64,000 bases of DNA from CAIWHR01 sp963813415 (GCA_963813415.1 CAWEYW010000007.1:1-64000); one strand, 5' to 3'. Positions 1-8,620 are shown, counted from the first letter of the stretch. The notes: generated from the sequence alone by a model not told the origin. Made by a program: numbers and translations.

Positions 1-54
1 CGGATCAAGAGTTCGGTGCGGCATACCGCGCTTGCACCGAACCCTTGTTTTGAA

Positions 55-130
55 TGGTAGGCCGTCGGGGGATCGAACCCCGGACCAACGGATTAAGAGT
101 CCGCTGCTCTACCAGCTGAGCTAACGACCC
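55..130 (-). tRNA. tRNA-Lys (anticodon CTT)
   Basis: The reverse strand folds into a full cloverleaf. The acceptor arm GGGTCGT pairs with ACGGCCT, the D-arm contains TAGCTCAG, the anticodon loop reads CTCTTAA with anticodon CTT, and the T-arm contains GGTTCGATCC. The CCA tail is encoded at 55-57. The gene reads AAG lysine codons. A second, closely related tRNA-Lys with anticodon TTT lies at 18102-18177. No integrase or att-like duplication is visible beside it. Confidence 0.97.
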
Positions 131-268
131 ATTCGAGCGAACCGCGCGGACGCGCGGGACCGATATTTTAGCGGGATTGGCGCTCCCGCGCCATCCGCAG
201 CCGCTAAGGTACGCGGGCTGCGGCTTCGCGGAGGCACTGACCGGGGCCGCGGCGCAAGAAGGGGGAGA

Positions 269-1600
269 TCACCCGCGCGTGCGGGGCTCGGGCGAGAGGG
301 CGCCGATCCTTCGGCTGCGCACGACGTGTCCATGTACGAACCGGTCGTTGTTCGCCTCGATTGCCTCGAGGTCGTAGAGATAGTTGACCATCACCCCGAA
401 GGATTCCCGGGCCCCTTTCGCCGAGAGATCTGCGTCGACGTTGATGCGCTCGATCCTTGCGCCATTCTGCAGGTGAAACCGCGCAACCGGATCGCCGCGA
501 TCGGTCGTCGTCGCGCAACAGAGATAGATCGCCGCGCATTGCTCCAGTGCGGCACGCTCCTCGTCGCGCAGCGTGCGGGCGGTGACGGCGCCGCACAGGC
601 GTTCGAGCGTCGGGCCATAGCGTGCGCGAAGCAGCGCAAGCGATTCGCCAAGTCGCTTCGCGCTGCTCACTTCCGCCCCCGTCGGGCGCGGCATCGGATC
701 GCCGGCGCTCAACCAGGCCGCGAAGCTCGGGATGGGCGACAGCGTGCAGAAGCGCCGCAGCGACCGCAGCTCGGACCTGAGCTGCTCGGCGACGCGCTTG
801 ATCAGGAAGTTGCCTAGCGAGACGCCTCGCAAGCCGGGCTCGCAGTTGCTGATCGAATAGAACGCCGCCACCGTCGGCTGGCGGCGTTCGGGTGCCGTCG
901 ACTCGGCACCGATGAGCTGTGCGACGTTGCCCGGAATCGCGGGCAGCAGCGCGACTTCGACGAAAATCAGCGGTTCGCCCGGAAGTTGCGGATGGAAGAA
1001 GGCAAAGCAGCGCCGGTCCGACTGGAGCCGGCGGCGAAGATCGGCCCAGTCGGTGATGGCATGCACGGCTTCGTGCTCGATGAGCTTCTCGAGCAGGGCC
1101 GCGGACGAGTTCCAGTCGATCTGCCGGAGGTTGAGGAAGCCCGGATTGAACCAGGAGGCGAGCAGGTGATTGAAGTCGGCGTCGACTGCCCGCAACTGCG
1201 GATCGGACGCCATGGCCCGCAGGAGATCGCGCCGCATCGCCACGATCGCCGCGACGCCTGCGCCGGCACGGTTGATCCGGCGCAGCAGTTCCTGCCGTGG
1301 TGGCTCTGCGGCGGCCCGCAGGTCGGCGAGGTGCTCGGGGGTGGGCTCCTGGGCGTACGCGTTGGCGGTTTGCACCACGCGCACGCCATTCGGCGCGAGG
1401 TCCGTGTCGAGGTAGCGAAAGAATGCCGCCTTCGTCTCCGGCGTGAGTTGAGCGTAGGCGGTGATGATCTCCGAGGCGATCGCGGCGCTATTGGCGGCGC
1501 CGGATTCGGAGAGCAGGCGCGAGCAGAGCGCAGTCAGATCGCGCAACGTCGTGATTGCGCGCGCCTCCGTGGATCCCAGGAAGAATCTGCCCAGCATCAT
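269..1600 (-). CDS. Malonyl-CoA decarboxylase
   Basis: This 443-residue protein fits the malonyl-CoA decarboxylase family, which converts malonyl-CoA to acetyl-CoA and CO2 in the cytoplasm. An N-terminal helical region is followed by a GNAT-like catalytic half. The family landmarks are FFHPQLPGEPLIFVEVAL near residues 201-217, SISNCEPGLRGVSLGNF near 249-265 (proposed catalytic Ser), and FVHGHVVRS close to the C-terminus (catalytic His). Two adjacent ATG codons lie at 1600 and 1597; the open frame continues 36 codons further upstream, but that stretch has no family character. The gene follows the catabolic cluster on the same strand with a gap of about 160 bases, so it may help dispose of malonyl-CoA arising there or from fatty acid synthesis. 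The link is inferred. Confidence 0.9.
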   Translation of the reverse strand: MMLGRFFLGSTEARAITTLRDLTALCSRLLSESGAANSAAIASEIITAYAQLTPETKAAFFRYLDTDLAPNGVRVVQTANAYAQEPTPEHLADLRAAAEPPRQELLRRINRAGAGVAAIVAMRRDLLRAMASDPQLRAVDADFNHLLASWFNPGFLNLRQIDWNSSAALLEKLIEHEAVHAITDWADLRRRLQSDRRCFAFFHPQLPGEPLIFVEVALLPAIPGNVAQLIGAESTAPERRQPTVAAFYSISNCEPGLRGVSLGNFLIKRVAEQLRSELRSLRRFCTLSPIPSFAAWLSAGDPMPRPTGAEVSSAKRLGESLALLRARYGPTLERLCGAVTARTLRDEERAALEQCAAIYLCCATTTDRGDPVARFHLQNGARIERINVDADLSAKGARESFGVMVNYLYDLEAIEANNDRFVHGHVVRSRRIGALSPEPRTRG

Positions 1601-1763
1601 GGCGTGGTCCGTCCGCCGCGTATGGCCTCCCGAGCATTGTGCACGCGACCGAGCCGTCGTGTCGCGCGCGATCAACCGCGTGCTGCCGCACGTGGACACG
1701 GGGTTCACGGCCGGCGCTGACCCTTGGCTCCTGCACCTGTGCGCCTGCGCGCCACGTTCGTAA

Positions 1764-2489
1764 CTACGGGCGCGCCGCCCGTTCGGCCTCGAGCCTGGCG
1801 AGCGCCTTCGTCTTCCAGAGATTCCAGGCGCGATCGTAGTTCTGCCATGCGACGTTGGCAGCGACTTCCTGGTCGTCCATGAACACGATCTCGCCCTCCG
1901 CGCCGGCCAGCAGCCGCGCCTGGAGCTGCATGCGGGCGTTCATCTCGAGATAGATGGTGCGTCCCACGGCGCGCTGGATGTTCTCGCCGACCACCGTCGA
2001 GCCGTGACCGCGCATCAATGCGGCAGGATGCTGGCCAAGCGTCTCGGCGAGCGAACGGCCCAGCGCGGGCGTTCGCACCAAGAGGTCGGTGCCCTGCTGC
2101 GCATCGCGGATATCCCACGTCGGGACCCCGAGGCCGATGAATGCCGACATGTGGAAGATCGGCTGCAGCGCGGTATGGGTGCACGCGAACGGCACCACCG
2201 TCGGCGAGTGATTGTGGACGATTGCGTTCACGTCCGGCCGGACCTTGTAGATCTCGCCGTGGATGAAGCGCTCGTTGTAGGTCGCGCGACCGCGCGCATC
2301 GATCGCGTTGCTGTCGAGGTCGAACTCGAGGATGTCGTCTTCCGTGACGAGCTCCGGAGCAATCGCGCGCGCCATGTAGTACCGCTGCGGGTCCTTCTCG
2401 GAGCGCACCGAGGCATGGCCGTAGCCGTCGATGACGCCGTGCTCGGCGAGCGTGCGCGACGCGATGACGAGGTCCTCGATGAGGGTCAT
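1764..2489 (-). CDS. Class II aldolase/adducin family decarboxylase or aldolase
   Basis: The 241-residue protein has the class II aldolase fold. HNHSP near residue 92 and GHGS near residue 161 supply the zinc-binding histidines, and GYGHASVR near residue 22 is the usual N-terminal signature. Family members include fuculose-1-phosphate aldolase and decarboxylases of hydroxylated aromatic dicarboxylates. The neighbours here (Bug binding protein, Rieske oxygenase, ACMSD-like hydrolase) favour a role in aromatic acid breakdown, but the substrate cannot be read from sequence. The start at 2489 has AGGAG a few bases upstream. The next gene on the same strand ends at 2499, so the two are probably co-transcribed, with the binding protein first. 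Confidence 0.85.
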   Translation of the reverse strand: MTLIEDLVIASRTLAEHGVIDGYGHASVRSEKDPQRYYMARAIAPELVTEDDILEFDLDSNAIDARGRATYNERFIHGEIYKVRPDVNAIVHNHSPTVVPFACTHTALQPIFHMSAFIGLGVPTWDIRDAQQGTDLLVRTPALGRSLAETLGQHPAALMRGHGSTVVGENIQRAVGRTIYLEMNARMQLQARLLAGAEGEIVFMDDQEVAANVAWQNYDRAWNLWKTKALARLEAERAARP

Positions 2490-2498
2490 GGCATGCTC

Positions 2499-3506
2499 CT
2501 ACTCGCCCTGGATGTTGGCCGCGGCGACGACACGCTTCCAGCGATCGAGCTCGTCGCGCAGCAGCGCGCCCATGCGCTCGGGGCCGGCAACGACCGGGAC
2601 CATCCCCTGCTGGGCCATGGTGTCGCGCACTTCGGGGACCTGCAGCCCCAGGTTGATCTCGCTGTTGAGGCGCTCGATGATGTCCGGCGGGGTGCCTGCC
2701 GGCGCGAGGGCACCGTACCAGGTGTCGACGATCACATTCGGCAGGCCCGCTTCCTTCGCAGTCGGCACGTCGGGAAAGGCCGGCGAGCGCTCCTCGCTCA
2801 GCACCGCGAGCATGCGCAGCTTGCCGCTCTTGACAAAGGAAGCCATCGTCTGCAGTGCCGCCACCGTCGCCTGGACATGGCCGCCGATGAGGTCGGTCGC
2901 TGCGCCCGCGGAGCCCTTGTACGGGACGTGCACGATGTTCGTGCCGGTCTCGAGCTTGAACAGCTCCATCGTGAGGTGCTGCACGCTGCCGTTGCCAGGC
3001 GACGAGTAATAGAGCGCGCCGGGCTTCGCCTTCGCGAGCGCGACGAACTCCGCAATATTCTTTGCCGGCACCTCGGGTCCGACCACGAGGGCGAGCGCGC
3101 TGGTGGCGAGCAGTGCGACTGGCGTGTAGCTCTTGAGCGGATCGAAAGGCAACTTCGACTTGAGCGCCGGCAGCGTGCCGTGCGAGGTCGCGCTGAAGAG
3201 GAGCGTGTAGCCGTCGGGCTTGGCCTTCGCCACCGCTTCCATGCCGATGGCGCCGCTCGCACCCGGGCGATTCTCGACCACGAACGGCTCTTTCAGGCGC
3301 GCGGAAAGCCGAGGCTCGAGCAGGCGAGCGAGCGTGTCGGCCCCGGTACCCGGCGTGAACGGCACCACGATCGTCACGGGACGGCTCGGATACGCAGGTC
3401 CTTGCGCCAGCACGGGACCGACTGCGATCGCGCCGGCGGCCGCAAGTCCCGATCTGATGAATGCGCGCCGCGACTGGCGGCGCCGCAACTGCTCGTGATC
3501 GCTCAT
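2499..3506 (-). CDS. Bug/TTT family periplasmic substrate-binding protein
   Basis: This is a tripartite tricarboxylate receptor (Bug) protein of 335 residues. These proteins capture carboxylates or aromatic acids in the periplasm. The start at 3506 gives a twin-arginine-like leader (SRRAFIRSGLAAAG) ending in VLAQG, followed by the family opening YPSRPVTIVVPF. Later landmarks are FTPGTGAD, ENRPGASG with IGMEAVAKAKPDGYTLL, and PYKGSAGAATDLIGGHVQ. An upstream in-frame extension to 3641 lacks a leader and is rejected. No TctA/TctB membrane partner is present in the window, which is common for Bug proteins in betaproteobacteria. The gene is divergent from the Rieske oxygenase genes and probably shares their control region. 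Confidence 0.92.
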   Translation of the reverse strand: MSDHEQLRRRQSRRAFIRSGLAAAGAIAVGPVLAQGPAYPSRPVTIVVPFTPGTGADTLARLLEPRLSARLKEPFVVENRPGASGAIGMEAVAKAKPDGYTLLFSATSHGTLPALKSKLPFDPLKSYTPVALLATSALALVVGPEVPAKNIAEFVALAKAKPGALYYSSPGNGSVQHLTMELFKLETGTNIVHVPYKGSAGAATDLIGGHVQATVAALQTMASFVKSGKLRMLAVLSEERSPAFPDVPTAKEAGLPNVIVDTWYGALAPAGTPPDIIERLNSEINLGLQVPEVRDTMAQQGMVPVVAGPERMGALLRDELDRWKRVVAAANIQGE

Positions 3507-3688
3507 GCTGTCGTTGTATCCTTCGCTGACGGTTCGCGTGCGGTCCCCGCGCGGACGCCCGGCGGCGTTCCACTGCCCGGAACGCCGTTCGTGCTCGTAG
3601 GATGCGCACGGTACCAAAAGTCGCGCGGCGAAGCCATGCATGCGTCGCGCTCCATTGACCAGAGCGCGCGTCGACAGCGCAGCCAGCC

Positions 3689-4972
3689 ATGAACGTTTCC
3701 CGGTACGTCATCAACGATCCTGCACTGCCCGACTTCCGCGTGCACCGCGGCGCGCTCGCCGACCCCGCGGTGCTCGAGCATGAACGCGCGCAGATCTTCG
3801 ACCGTTGCTGGATCTACGTCGGGCACGAAAGCGAGGTCGTCGAGGCGGGTGATTTCCGCACGCGCAACGTATGCGGGCGGCCGGTCATCTTTTGCCGCGA
3901 CAGCCAGACGCGCATGCGGGTCTTCCTCAACAGTTGCCGGCATCGGGGTGCAATGGTCGCGCGCGAGCCCTCCGGCAACGCGCGCGGCTATTTCTGCTTC
4001 TATCACGGCTGGAGCTACGATCGCGACGGCAATCTCGATGGCGTGCCGGGGCAGGCGAGCTATCCCGTGTCGTTCGATCGCTGCCAGCTCGGGCTGGCCG
4101 AACCGCCGCGCGTCGAGAGCTATCGCGGATTCGTGTTCCTGTCGTTCAACGCGGAGATCATGCCGCTCGCCGATTACCTGGCGGGCGCGAAGGAATACAT
4201 CGACCTCATCGTCGACCAGTCGCCGACCGGCGAGATGGAGGTCATCCGCGGCGTGCAGGAGTACGACATCCGGGCGAACTGGAAGCTGCTCGTCGAGAAC
4301 AGCTTCGACGATTACCACCTGCTGACCACCCATTCGACGTGGCTCAATTACATGAAGAGCTCCGGGGTGGAGATCAGGAAGCCGGCCAAGGGACACCTGA
4401 TGCCATCGCACGGCGTGGGCAAGGCGCTCGGCAACGGCCATGCGGTGATCGACAACGAGAATTTCCGCGGACGCCCGGTGGCGAAGTGGATCCCGCTCTA
4501 CGGCGAGGAGGCGAAGCCGGAGATCGAGCGTCTGCGCGCGGAGCTCGTGCAACGCCTCGGTGAGGAGCGCGCCCGACGCGTCGCGGATACGAACCGCAAC
4601 CTGGTGGTGTTTCCGAACCTGGTGTTGAACGATGGTTCATCCGTCACCATCAGGACCTTCTGGCCCGCCGCCGTCGACCGGATGCAGGTGCGGGCATGGG
4701 CACTCGGGCCGATGGGGGAAACCGCCAAGGCGCGCGCCATTCGTCTCGACAGCTTCCTGACGTTCTACGGGCCTGGTGGCTTCGCGACTCCGGACGACGT
4801 CGAGGCGCTGGAATCGGTGCAGGCGGGGCTCGCGACATGGCGGGAGATTCCCTGGTCGGTGATGACCCGCGGCATGGCCAAGGAAGGCGAGCAGCTCAAT
4901 ACCGACGAGCTGCATCTGCGCGCCTTCTGGATTCGCTGGGCGGAGCTCATGGAGAGCGGTGATGCTCGGTGA
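3689..4972 (+). CDS. Aromatic ring-hydroxylating oxygenase, alpha subunit (Rieske)
   Basis: The 427-residue protein is the large subunit of a Rieske non-haem iron oxygenase. The [2Fe-2S] site is seen as C-R-H near residues 83-85 and C-F-Y-H near 103-106. The mononuclear iron site is the D-x2-H-x4-H motif in NSFDDYHLLTTHSTW near residues 205-219. Such enzymes hydroxylate aromatic rings with electrons from a reductase, and no reductase or ferredoxin gene lies nearby. The last 11 bases overlap the beta subunit gene, so the two are translationally coupled. The sequence resembles the benzoate/salicylate/anthranilate-type group in general layout, but the substrate is unknown. Confidence 0.93.
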   Translation: MNVSRYVINDPALPDFRVHRGALADPAVLEHERAQIFDRCWIYVGHESEVVEAGDFRTRNVCGRPVIFCRDSQTRMRVFLNSCRHRGAMVAREPSGNARGYFCFYHGWSYDRDGNLDGVPGQASYPVSFDRCQLGLAEPPRVESYRGFVFLSFNAEIMPLADYLAGAKEYIDLIVDQSPTGEMEVIRGVQEYDIRANWKLLVENSFDDYHLLTTHSTWLNYMKSSGVEIRKPAKGHLMPSHGVGKALGNGHAVIDNENFRGRPVAKWIPLYGEEAKPEIERLRAELVQRLGEERARRVADTNRNLVVFPNLVLNDGSSVTIRTFWPAAVDRMQVRAWALGPMGETAKARAIRLDSFLTFYGPGGFATPDDVEALESVQAGLATWREIPWSVMTRGMAKEGEQLNTDELHLRAFWIRWAELMESGDAR

Positions 4973-5459
4973 TCCGGCAAGCGTCACGCGTCACGATGTC
5001 GAGGATTTCCTGTATCACGAGGCCGCGCTGCTCGATGCCTGGAAACTCGACGAGTGGTTGACGCTCCTCACCGACGACGCGTGCTATCGCGTGCCTGCCA
5101 ACGATTCGCCCGATGCCGATCCTGCCGATACGCTTTTCCTGATCGCCGACGACATCCGGCGCATCCGGGCACGCGTCACGCGGCTGAAGGACAAGAACGC
5201 GCATGCCGAATTTCCGCGCTCGCGCACGCGACGGCTCATCACCAACGTGCGCATCGTGGAGCGTACCGGCGACGACCTGCGCGTCGAGGCAAACTTCGTG
5301 GTGTACCGCTTCCGGCGCGAGCAGGGGATCCGCGAATACGTGGGGAGCTATCGCTATCGCCTGCGATGCAGCGATGGCGCGCTGCGGATCGCATATCGGG
5401 AAGCGGTCCTCGATCCGCTCGAGCTCGGCGGACTCGGGTCGGTGAGCATGATCCTGTAG
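4962..5459 (+). CDS. Aromatic ring-hydroxylating oxygenase, beta subunit
   Basis: This is the small structural subunit of the Rieske oxygenase (165 residues), with the cystatin-like alpha+beta fold common to these beta chains. The opening VEDFLYHEAALLDAWKLDEW and the central RLKDKNAHAEFPRSRTRRL are typical of the family. It carries no metal site and stabilises the alpha hexamer. The ATG at 4962 overlaps the end of the alpha gene, and GGAGAG at 4951-4956 is its ribosome-binding site; an in-frame GTG one codon earlier is the alternative start. Confidence 0.92.
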   Translation: MLGDPASVTRHDVEDFLYHEAALLDAWKLDEWLTLLTDDACYRVPANDSPDADPADTLFLIADDIRRIRARVTRLKDKNAHAEFPRSRTRRLITNVRIVERTGDDLRVEANFVVYRFRREQGIREYVGSYRYRLRCSDGALRIAYREAVLDPLELGGLGSVSMIL

Positions 5460-5507
5460 ACCGCTCCCATCGCCGGCCTGCCGCTGATGATCGCAGGCGC
5501 CTGCAAC

Positions 5508-5533
5508 GAAAAGGGGCGCCCTGAGACGCCCCT
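5508..5533 (-). terminator. Rho-independent terminator of the amidohydrolase gene
   Basis: The stem AGGGGCG/CGCCCCT (5512-5518 with 5527-5533) has an 8-base loop and is followed on the reverse strand by TTTT (5508-5511). It lies 22 bases after the amidohydrolase stop and between two convergent genes, so it may also stop transcripts from the oxygenase genes, where it lacks a U-tract. Confidence 0.75.
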
Positions 5534-5554
5534 GATGGAGTGCGAGGCGGCGTG

Positions 5555-6601
5555 CTAATCGGCGGCCATCGCGGCGCGTCCCCGCCCCGCCGCCGCGATG
5601 GGCCGGCCGAGCTGCATCAGCCGCTCGGCATTGCCGTGGTAGATCTTGGCCCGGTCCTCCTCCGAGCACGCAAGCTCGTCGATGATCCGCACGGTTTCGC
5701 GGATGTACATCGGCCCCTTCTCCGGATCGAACGGCGCATCCGACGCGAACACGGTCCGGTCGGCGCCGAAGAAAGCAAGCCCGCATTGCGTTGCCGCCAC
5801 GGACCCGAACACCGCGGTGTCGGCGTAGAACATGCGGAAGTAATCGATCGGTCGCTTCGTGAGCTTGGCGACATCGTCCTTCCAGTCGGCGTCGGACGTG
5901 CGCGCGCCAAGCTGGTCGAGACCCGGGCCCACGCGTCCTTCGAAGAACGGGATCATGGCCCCGTAATGGTGGGCGATGATCTTGATGTCGGGATGCTTCT
6001 CGAACATGCCTGCGAAGACGATGCGCGCCATGGCTACACTCGTCTCGTACGGCCACCCGAACGCCCACCACAGCTCGTACTTCGACTTCTGCTCGGTCAG
6101 GTAGTCGGGGAAATTCGCGCCCCGCGCGGGGTGCAGGAAAATCGGCAGGTCGTACCCGGCCATGGCGTCGAACAGCGGCGCGAACTCGGGCAGGTCGAGC
6201 GGCTTGCCGTTGATGTTGGAGAAGATCTGGATGCCACGCGCGCCAAGGTCGCGCACGGTGCGGTGGATCTCCCGGACGGATGCCTCGGGATTGTTGAGCG
6301 GCAGCGAGGCGATGAATGTCGGGAAGCGATCCGGATATTGCTGGCACAGCTCCGCCATGCCGTCGTTGCAGATCTCCGCAAGCTCGGCGCTCTTGTCCGG
6401 ACCGGCCAGCGCCTCGATCGGGGGCATGCCCGCCGACAGGACCTGCACGTAGTCCGGGAACCGGTCCATGACCCTGAACCGCTCGTCCAGGTCGAAGAGC
6501 ATCGGAACTTCGCGCATGCGTTTGCCGATGTCCTTGTAGTCGCCGATGCGCTCGAAGAATTTCGCCGGCAGGATGTGGTTGAAAATGTCGACCTTACGCA
6601 T
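5555..6601 (-). CDS. Amidohydrolase 2 family (ACMSD-like) metal-dependent hydrolase/decarboxylase
   Basis: The 348-residue TIM-barrel protein belongs to the amidohydrolase-2 group, which includes ACMSD, gamma-resorcylate decarboxylase and related non-oxidative decarboxylases. Visible elements are KVDIFNHILP at the N-terminus (in place of the usual HxH), FLHPARG near residue 155, AHHYGAMIPF near 215 and FASDAPFDPEKG near 295 with the catalytic Asp. The first histidine of the usual HxH pair appears replaced (F-N-H), so the metal site may be atypical. The start at 6601 is set by GGAGAAG just upstream. Its position beside the oxygenase and aldolase-type genes suggests a ring-cleavage product or a hydroxylated aromatic acid as substrate. 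Confidence 0.88.
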   Translation of the reverse strand: MRKVDIFNHILPAKFFERIGDYKDIGKRMREVPMLFDLDERFRVMDRFPDYVQVLSAGMPPIEALAGPDKSAELAEICNDGMAELCQQYPDRFPTFIASLPLNNPEASVREIHRTVRDLGARGIQIFSNINGKPLDLPEFAPLFDAMAGYDLPIFLHPARGANFPDYLTEQKSKYELWWAFGWPYETSVAMARIVFAGMFEKHPDIKIIAHHYGAMIPFFEGRVGPGLDQLGARTSDADWKDDVAKLTKRPIDYFRMFYADTAVFGSVAATQCGLAFFGADRTVFASDAPFDPEKGPMYIRETVRIIDELACSEEDRAKIYHGNAERLMQLGRPIAAAGRGRAAMAAD

Positions 6602-6757
6602 GTTCTTCTCCGCTGAATGCCATTCCTTTGATGATACAGCGGCCGCCAGACCATGCGCACGCACGCGCGCCTCTACGCGCGACCCGGACCGCCGATCGAG
6701 GGAGAGGTTGGTTCGTAGCCGGCGTGCAACGGCGTCCGGAACAGGACGCCTCGTGCG

Positions 6758-6973
6758 TCAGTAGATCTCGGGCATCGAGACGGGCTCGGCCTCGGGTTTG
6801 CACACGCCGCACCACAACGCGTCCGAAACGACGACGGCTTTTGGCGTGTTGCCGGCACCGACATACACGCTCGTGATGTACGGCATGCGCTTCGCTGCGT
6901 GCTCCGTGCATATGCAGCGGCCGCAGAAGCGGCAGACGCCGCGCGCATCATTCTCGTCGAAAAAGCATTTCAC
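6758..6973 (-). CDS. Small Cys/His-rich putative zinc-binding protein (DUF2180/B-box-like)
   Basis: This 71-residue protein opens with a likely GTG start at 6973, 11 bases after the stop of the PrsW-like gene, with AGGAA upstream. Cysteines at residues 3, 14, 17, 20 and 22 with His25, arranged as C-x10-C-x2-C-x2-C-x-C-x2-H, and a second pair C-x2-C at 55 and 58, look like a treble-clef or B-box-type zinc site. The layout resembles DUF2180 proteins. An ATG 15 codons upstream would overlap the PrsW stop and adds nothing conserved. Function is unknown; co-transcription with the membrane protease is likely. Confidence 0.6.
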   Translation of the reverse strand: MKCFFDENDARGVCRFCGRCICTEHAAKRMPYITSVYVGAGNTPKAVVVSDALWCGVCKPEAEPVSMPEIY

Positions 6974-6984
6974 GCTTTGAGTTC

Positions 6985-8403
6985 CTAGCTGTGTGCCGCG
7001 ATGTGCGCCGGATGCCAAAGATGAAGCCGGCGCCCGTTCGGCTGGGCGGCCTCGAACCGTGCCTCGCCATCGTGCGTGGTGCGATGCAAAAGACCACGCG
7101 CGACGAGCTCCTCCAGCATGTGCCGCGCAGCGTGCTCGTCATGGCCGAAACGCTGCGCAACGTGGTGCGTAGTGACGGTTACTTCGGTCGCGACCCAATG
7201 CAGGCAGTGGCGGAGCGCCTCGGGGAGCTCGTGCGCCCCGACCTGGGTGCCACGCGACGTTTCCGCGCGCAGCTGTAGCGTGCGATCGACACCACGATAG
7301 ACGTCGATGGCCGGCGCCGCATCGACGCCACGCGTCCCGGCGCGAGCCCACACATCGATCGCACCCGGACGCTGCTTCGCAACCGACTCGGCCACGCGCA
7401 TCCAGAGCGACCACTGCGTATCCGGGAAAATGGCGCGGACGTAAAGCATGACGTACATACCGACCCTGTCGCGCGCGACGGCGACGGCCTGCTCGAGCTC
7501 TCTCACCCGCGCGGCGAGTTCGGCGCGCGGCGCGAGATCGTCGGCGCGCTCACGCGCGACTTCCGCAAGCCCGAGCTGCGCCTCGAGACGCAGCATGTGC
7601 GAGACCTCACGGCACTTGGAAGCGCCAAAGCGCTGCCGGACGGGGTGCAGCATGTGGTCGAGGTCGCTCATGTGCTGGATGAGGTTCGCCTCGCCGGTCG
7701 ATACGCCGACGGCCGTACCGAGTGTCTTTCGCAGACGCCGGCCTTCGTTGCGCAACCCGATCAGAATGGCGACCGCCACGAGCGCAACACCGGCAAGGCC
7801 GATGCTCACCAGCACCCACTCGGTCGTCGTTCGCGTGAACGGCGAAAAATTGGCGAAGATGTTCCACGAGTAGTGCAGCGCCATGGCTCCGGCAAGGCCG
7901 AATGCAAGCCCGCGTGCGCGACCGTGTCCCTTGGCGAAGTGGGCAAATCGACCGAGGGCGATTCCGGTCATGGCTGTCGCCGTGCCGTGAGCGAGGGCCG
8001 AGGAGAAGTCGCGAATCACCACGAGCGCAATGGGATTATCGGGAAACAGCTGGATGTAGCGCAGGTTCTCGATGATGGCAAAGCCCATCCCCGAAGCGAA
8101 GCCGTAGATCGCACCATCGACGAAGTACGTCAGCTTGCCGCGGCGCACGAGATATACCAGAACGCCTGATTTAAAGAGCTCCTCCACGAACGGCGCCGTT
8201 CTCGTGCTCACGAACGGGCGCGTCAGGCCAAGAATGTCGATGCAGAAGCGGTTCGCGAGAAACGACAGCAGGAACGCAATGAGTCCCCATCCGAGGCAGC
8301 CCAGTATGACGCGCGGCCGGTCGGACCCGTAGAGGTCCAGCCAGTGCATCACGTAGAGGAACGTGAGCGGGACTGCGACGGCAAGCAGGATCGTCAGCAA
8401 CAC
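6985..8403 (-). CDS. PrsW-like intramembrane metalloprotease with C-terminal cytoplasmic domain
   Basis: The first 220 or so residues carry about seven membrane segments and the PrsW motifs: EE at 74-75 (PFVEELFK), E112-N113 (FAIIENLRY), H139 (ALAHGTATA) and H177 (ALHYSWN). PrsW-type proteases cut membrane-bound substrates such as anti-sigma factors; this family sits near the CAAX protease/Abi superfamily. The remaining 250 residues are soluble. They include a possible coiled coil near 290-310 and a C-terminal stretch (HHVAQRFGHDEHAARHMLEELVARGLLH) that resembles a winged helix. That extension is not part of ordinary PrsW. No anti-sigma/sigma pair is adjacent, so the substrate is unknown. The small Cys-rich gene follows it. 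Confidence 0.82.
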   Translation of the reverse strand: MLLTILLAVAVPLTFLYVMHWLDLYGSDRPRVILGCLGWGLIAFLLSFLANRFCIDILGLTRPFVSTRTAPFVEELFKSGVLVYLVRRGKLTYFVDGAIYGFASGMGFAIIENLRYIQLFPDNPIALVVIRDFSSALAHGTATAMTGIALGRFAHFAKGHGRARGLAFGLAGAMALHYSWNIFANFSPFTRTTTEWVLVSIGLAGVALVAVAILIGLRNEGRRLRKTLGTAVGVSTGEANLIQHMSDLDHMLHPVRQRFGASKCREVSHMLRLEAQLGLAEVARERADDLAPRAELAARVRELEQAVAVARDRVGMYVMLYVRAIFPDTQWSLWMRVAESVAKQRPGAIDVWARAGTRGVDAAPAIDVYRGVDRTLQLRAETSRGTQVGAHELPEALRHCLHWVATEVTVTTHHVAQRFGHDEHAARHMLEELVARGLLHRTTHDGEARFEAAQPNGRRLHLWHPAHIAAHS

Positions 8404-8532
8404 GCGTACAGGCGCGAAGCGTCGAGGCAGGAGCCGGCGGAGGACGGCAATCGCGCGCGCACCGGAGCGCGGTGCTCGCGTGACCCACCGATACGGCGCG
8501 CCGCGAGTCTTGGGGACCGGTGTGGCACAGAA

Positions 8533-8567
8533 GTGCGGCGCACGCGAGAGGCTCGTGTGCGCCGCAC
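8533..8567. repeat. Near-perfect 16-bp palindrome between the PrsW-like and TAQ-repeat genes
   Basis: The arms GTGCGGCGCACGCGAG and CTCGTGTGCGCCGCAC match at 15 of 16 positions around a 3-base AGG loop. It lies 54 bases after the stop of the TAQ-repeat gene on the reverse strand, so it could act as a strong RNA hairpin that ends or protects that transcript. No U-tract follows on either strand. It could instead be a protein-binding operator upstream of the PrsW-like gene. Confidence 0.6.
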
Positions 8568-8620
8568 GGCGGGAACGAAGGAAACGATCGGCTTGACGAC
8601 GCCGGCCAAGCCGGGACTGG

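Noticed and set aside
55..130. tRNA-Lys as an integration site of a genomic island ending at this edge
   Set aside because: No integrase, no duplicated 3' tRNA end and no change in composition are visible within the window; the same was found for the tRNA at 18102-18177.
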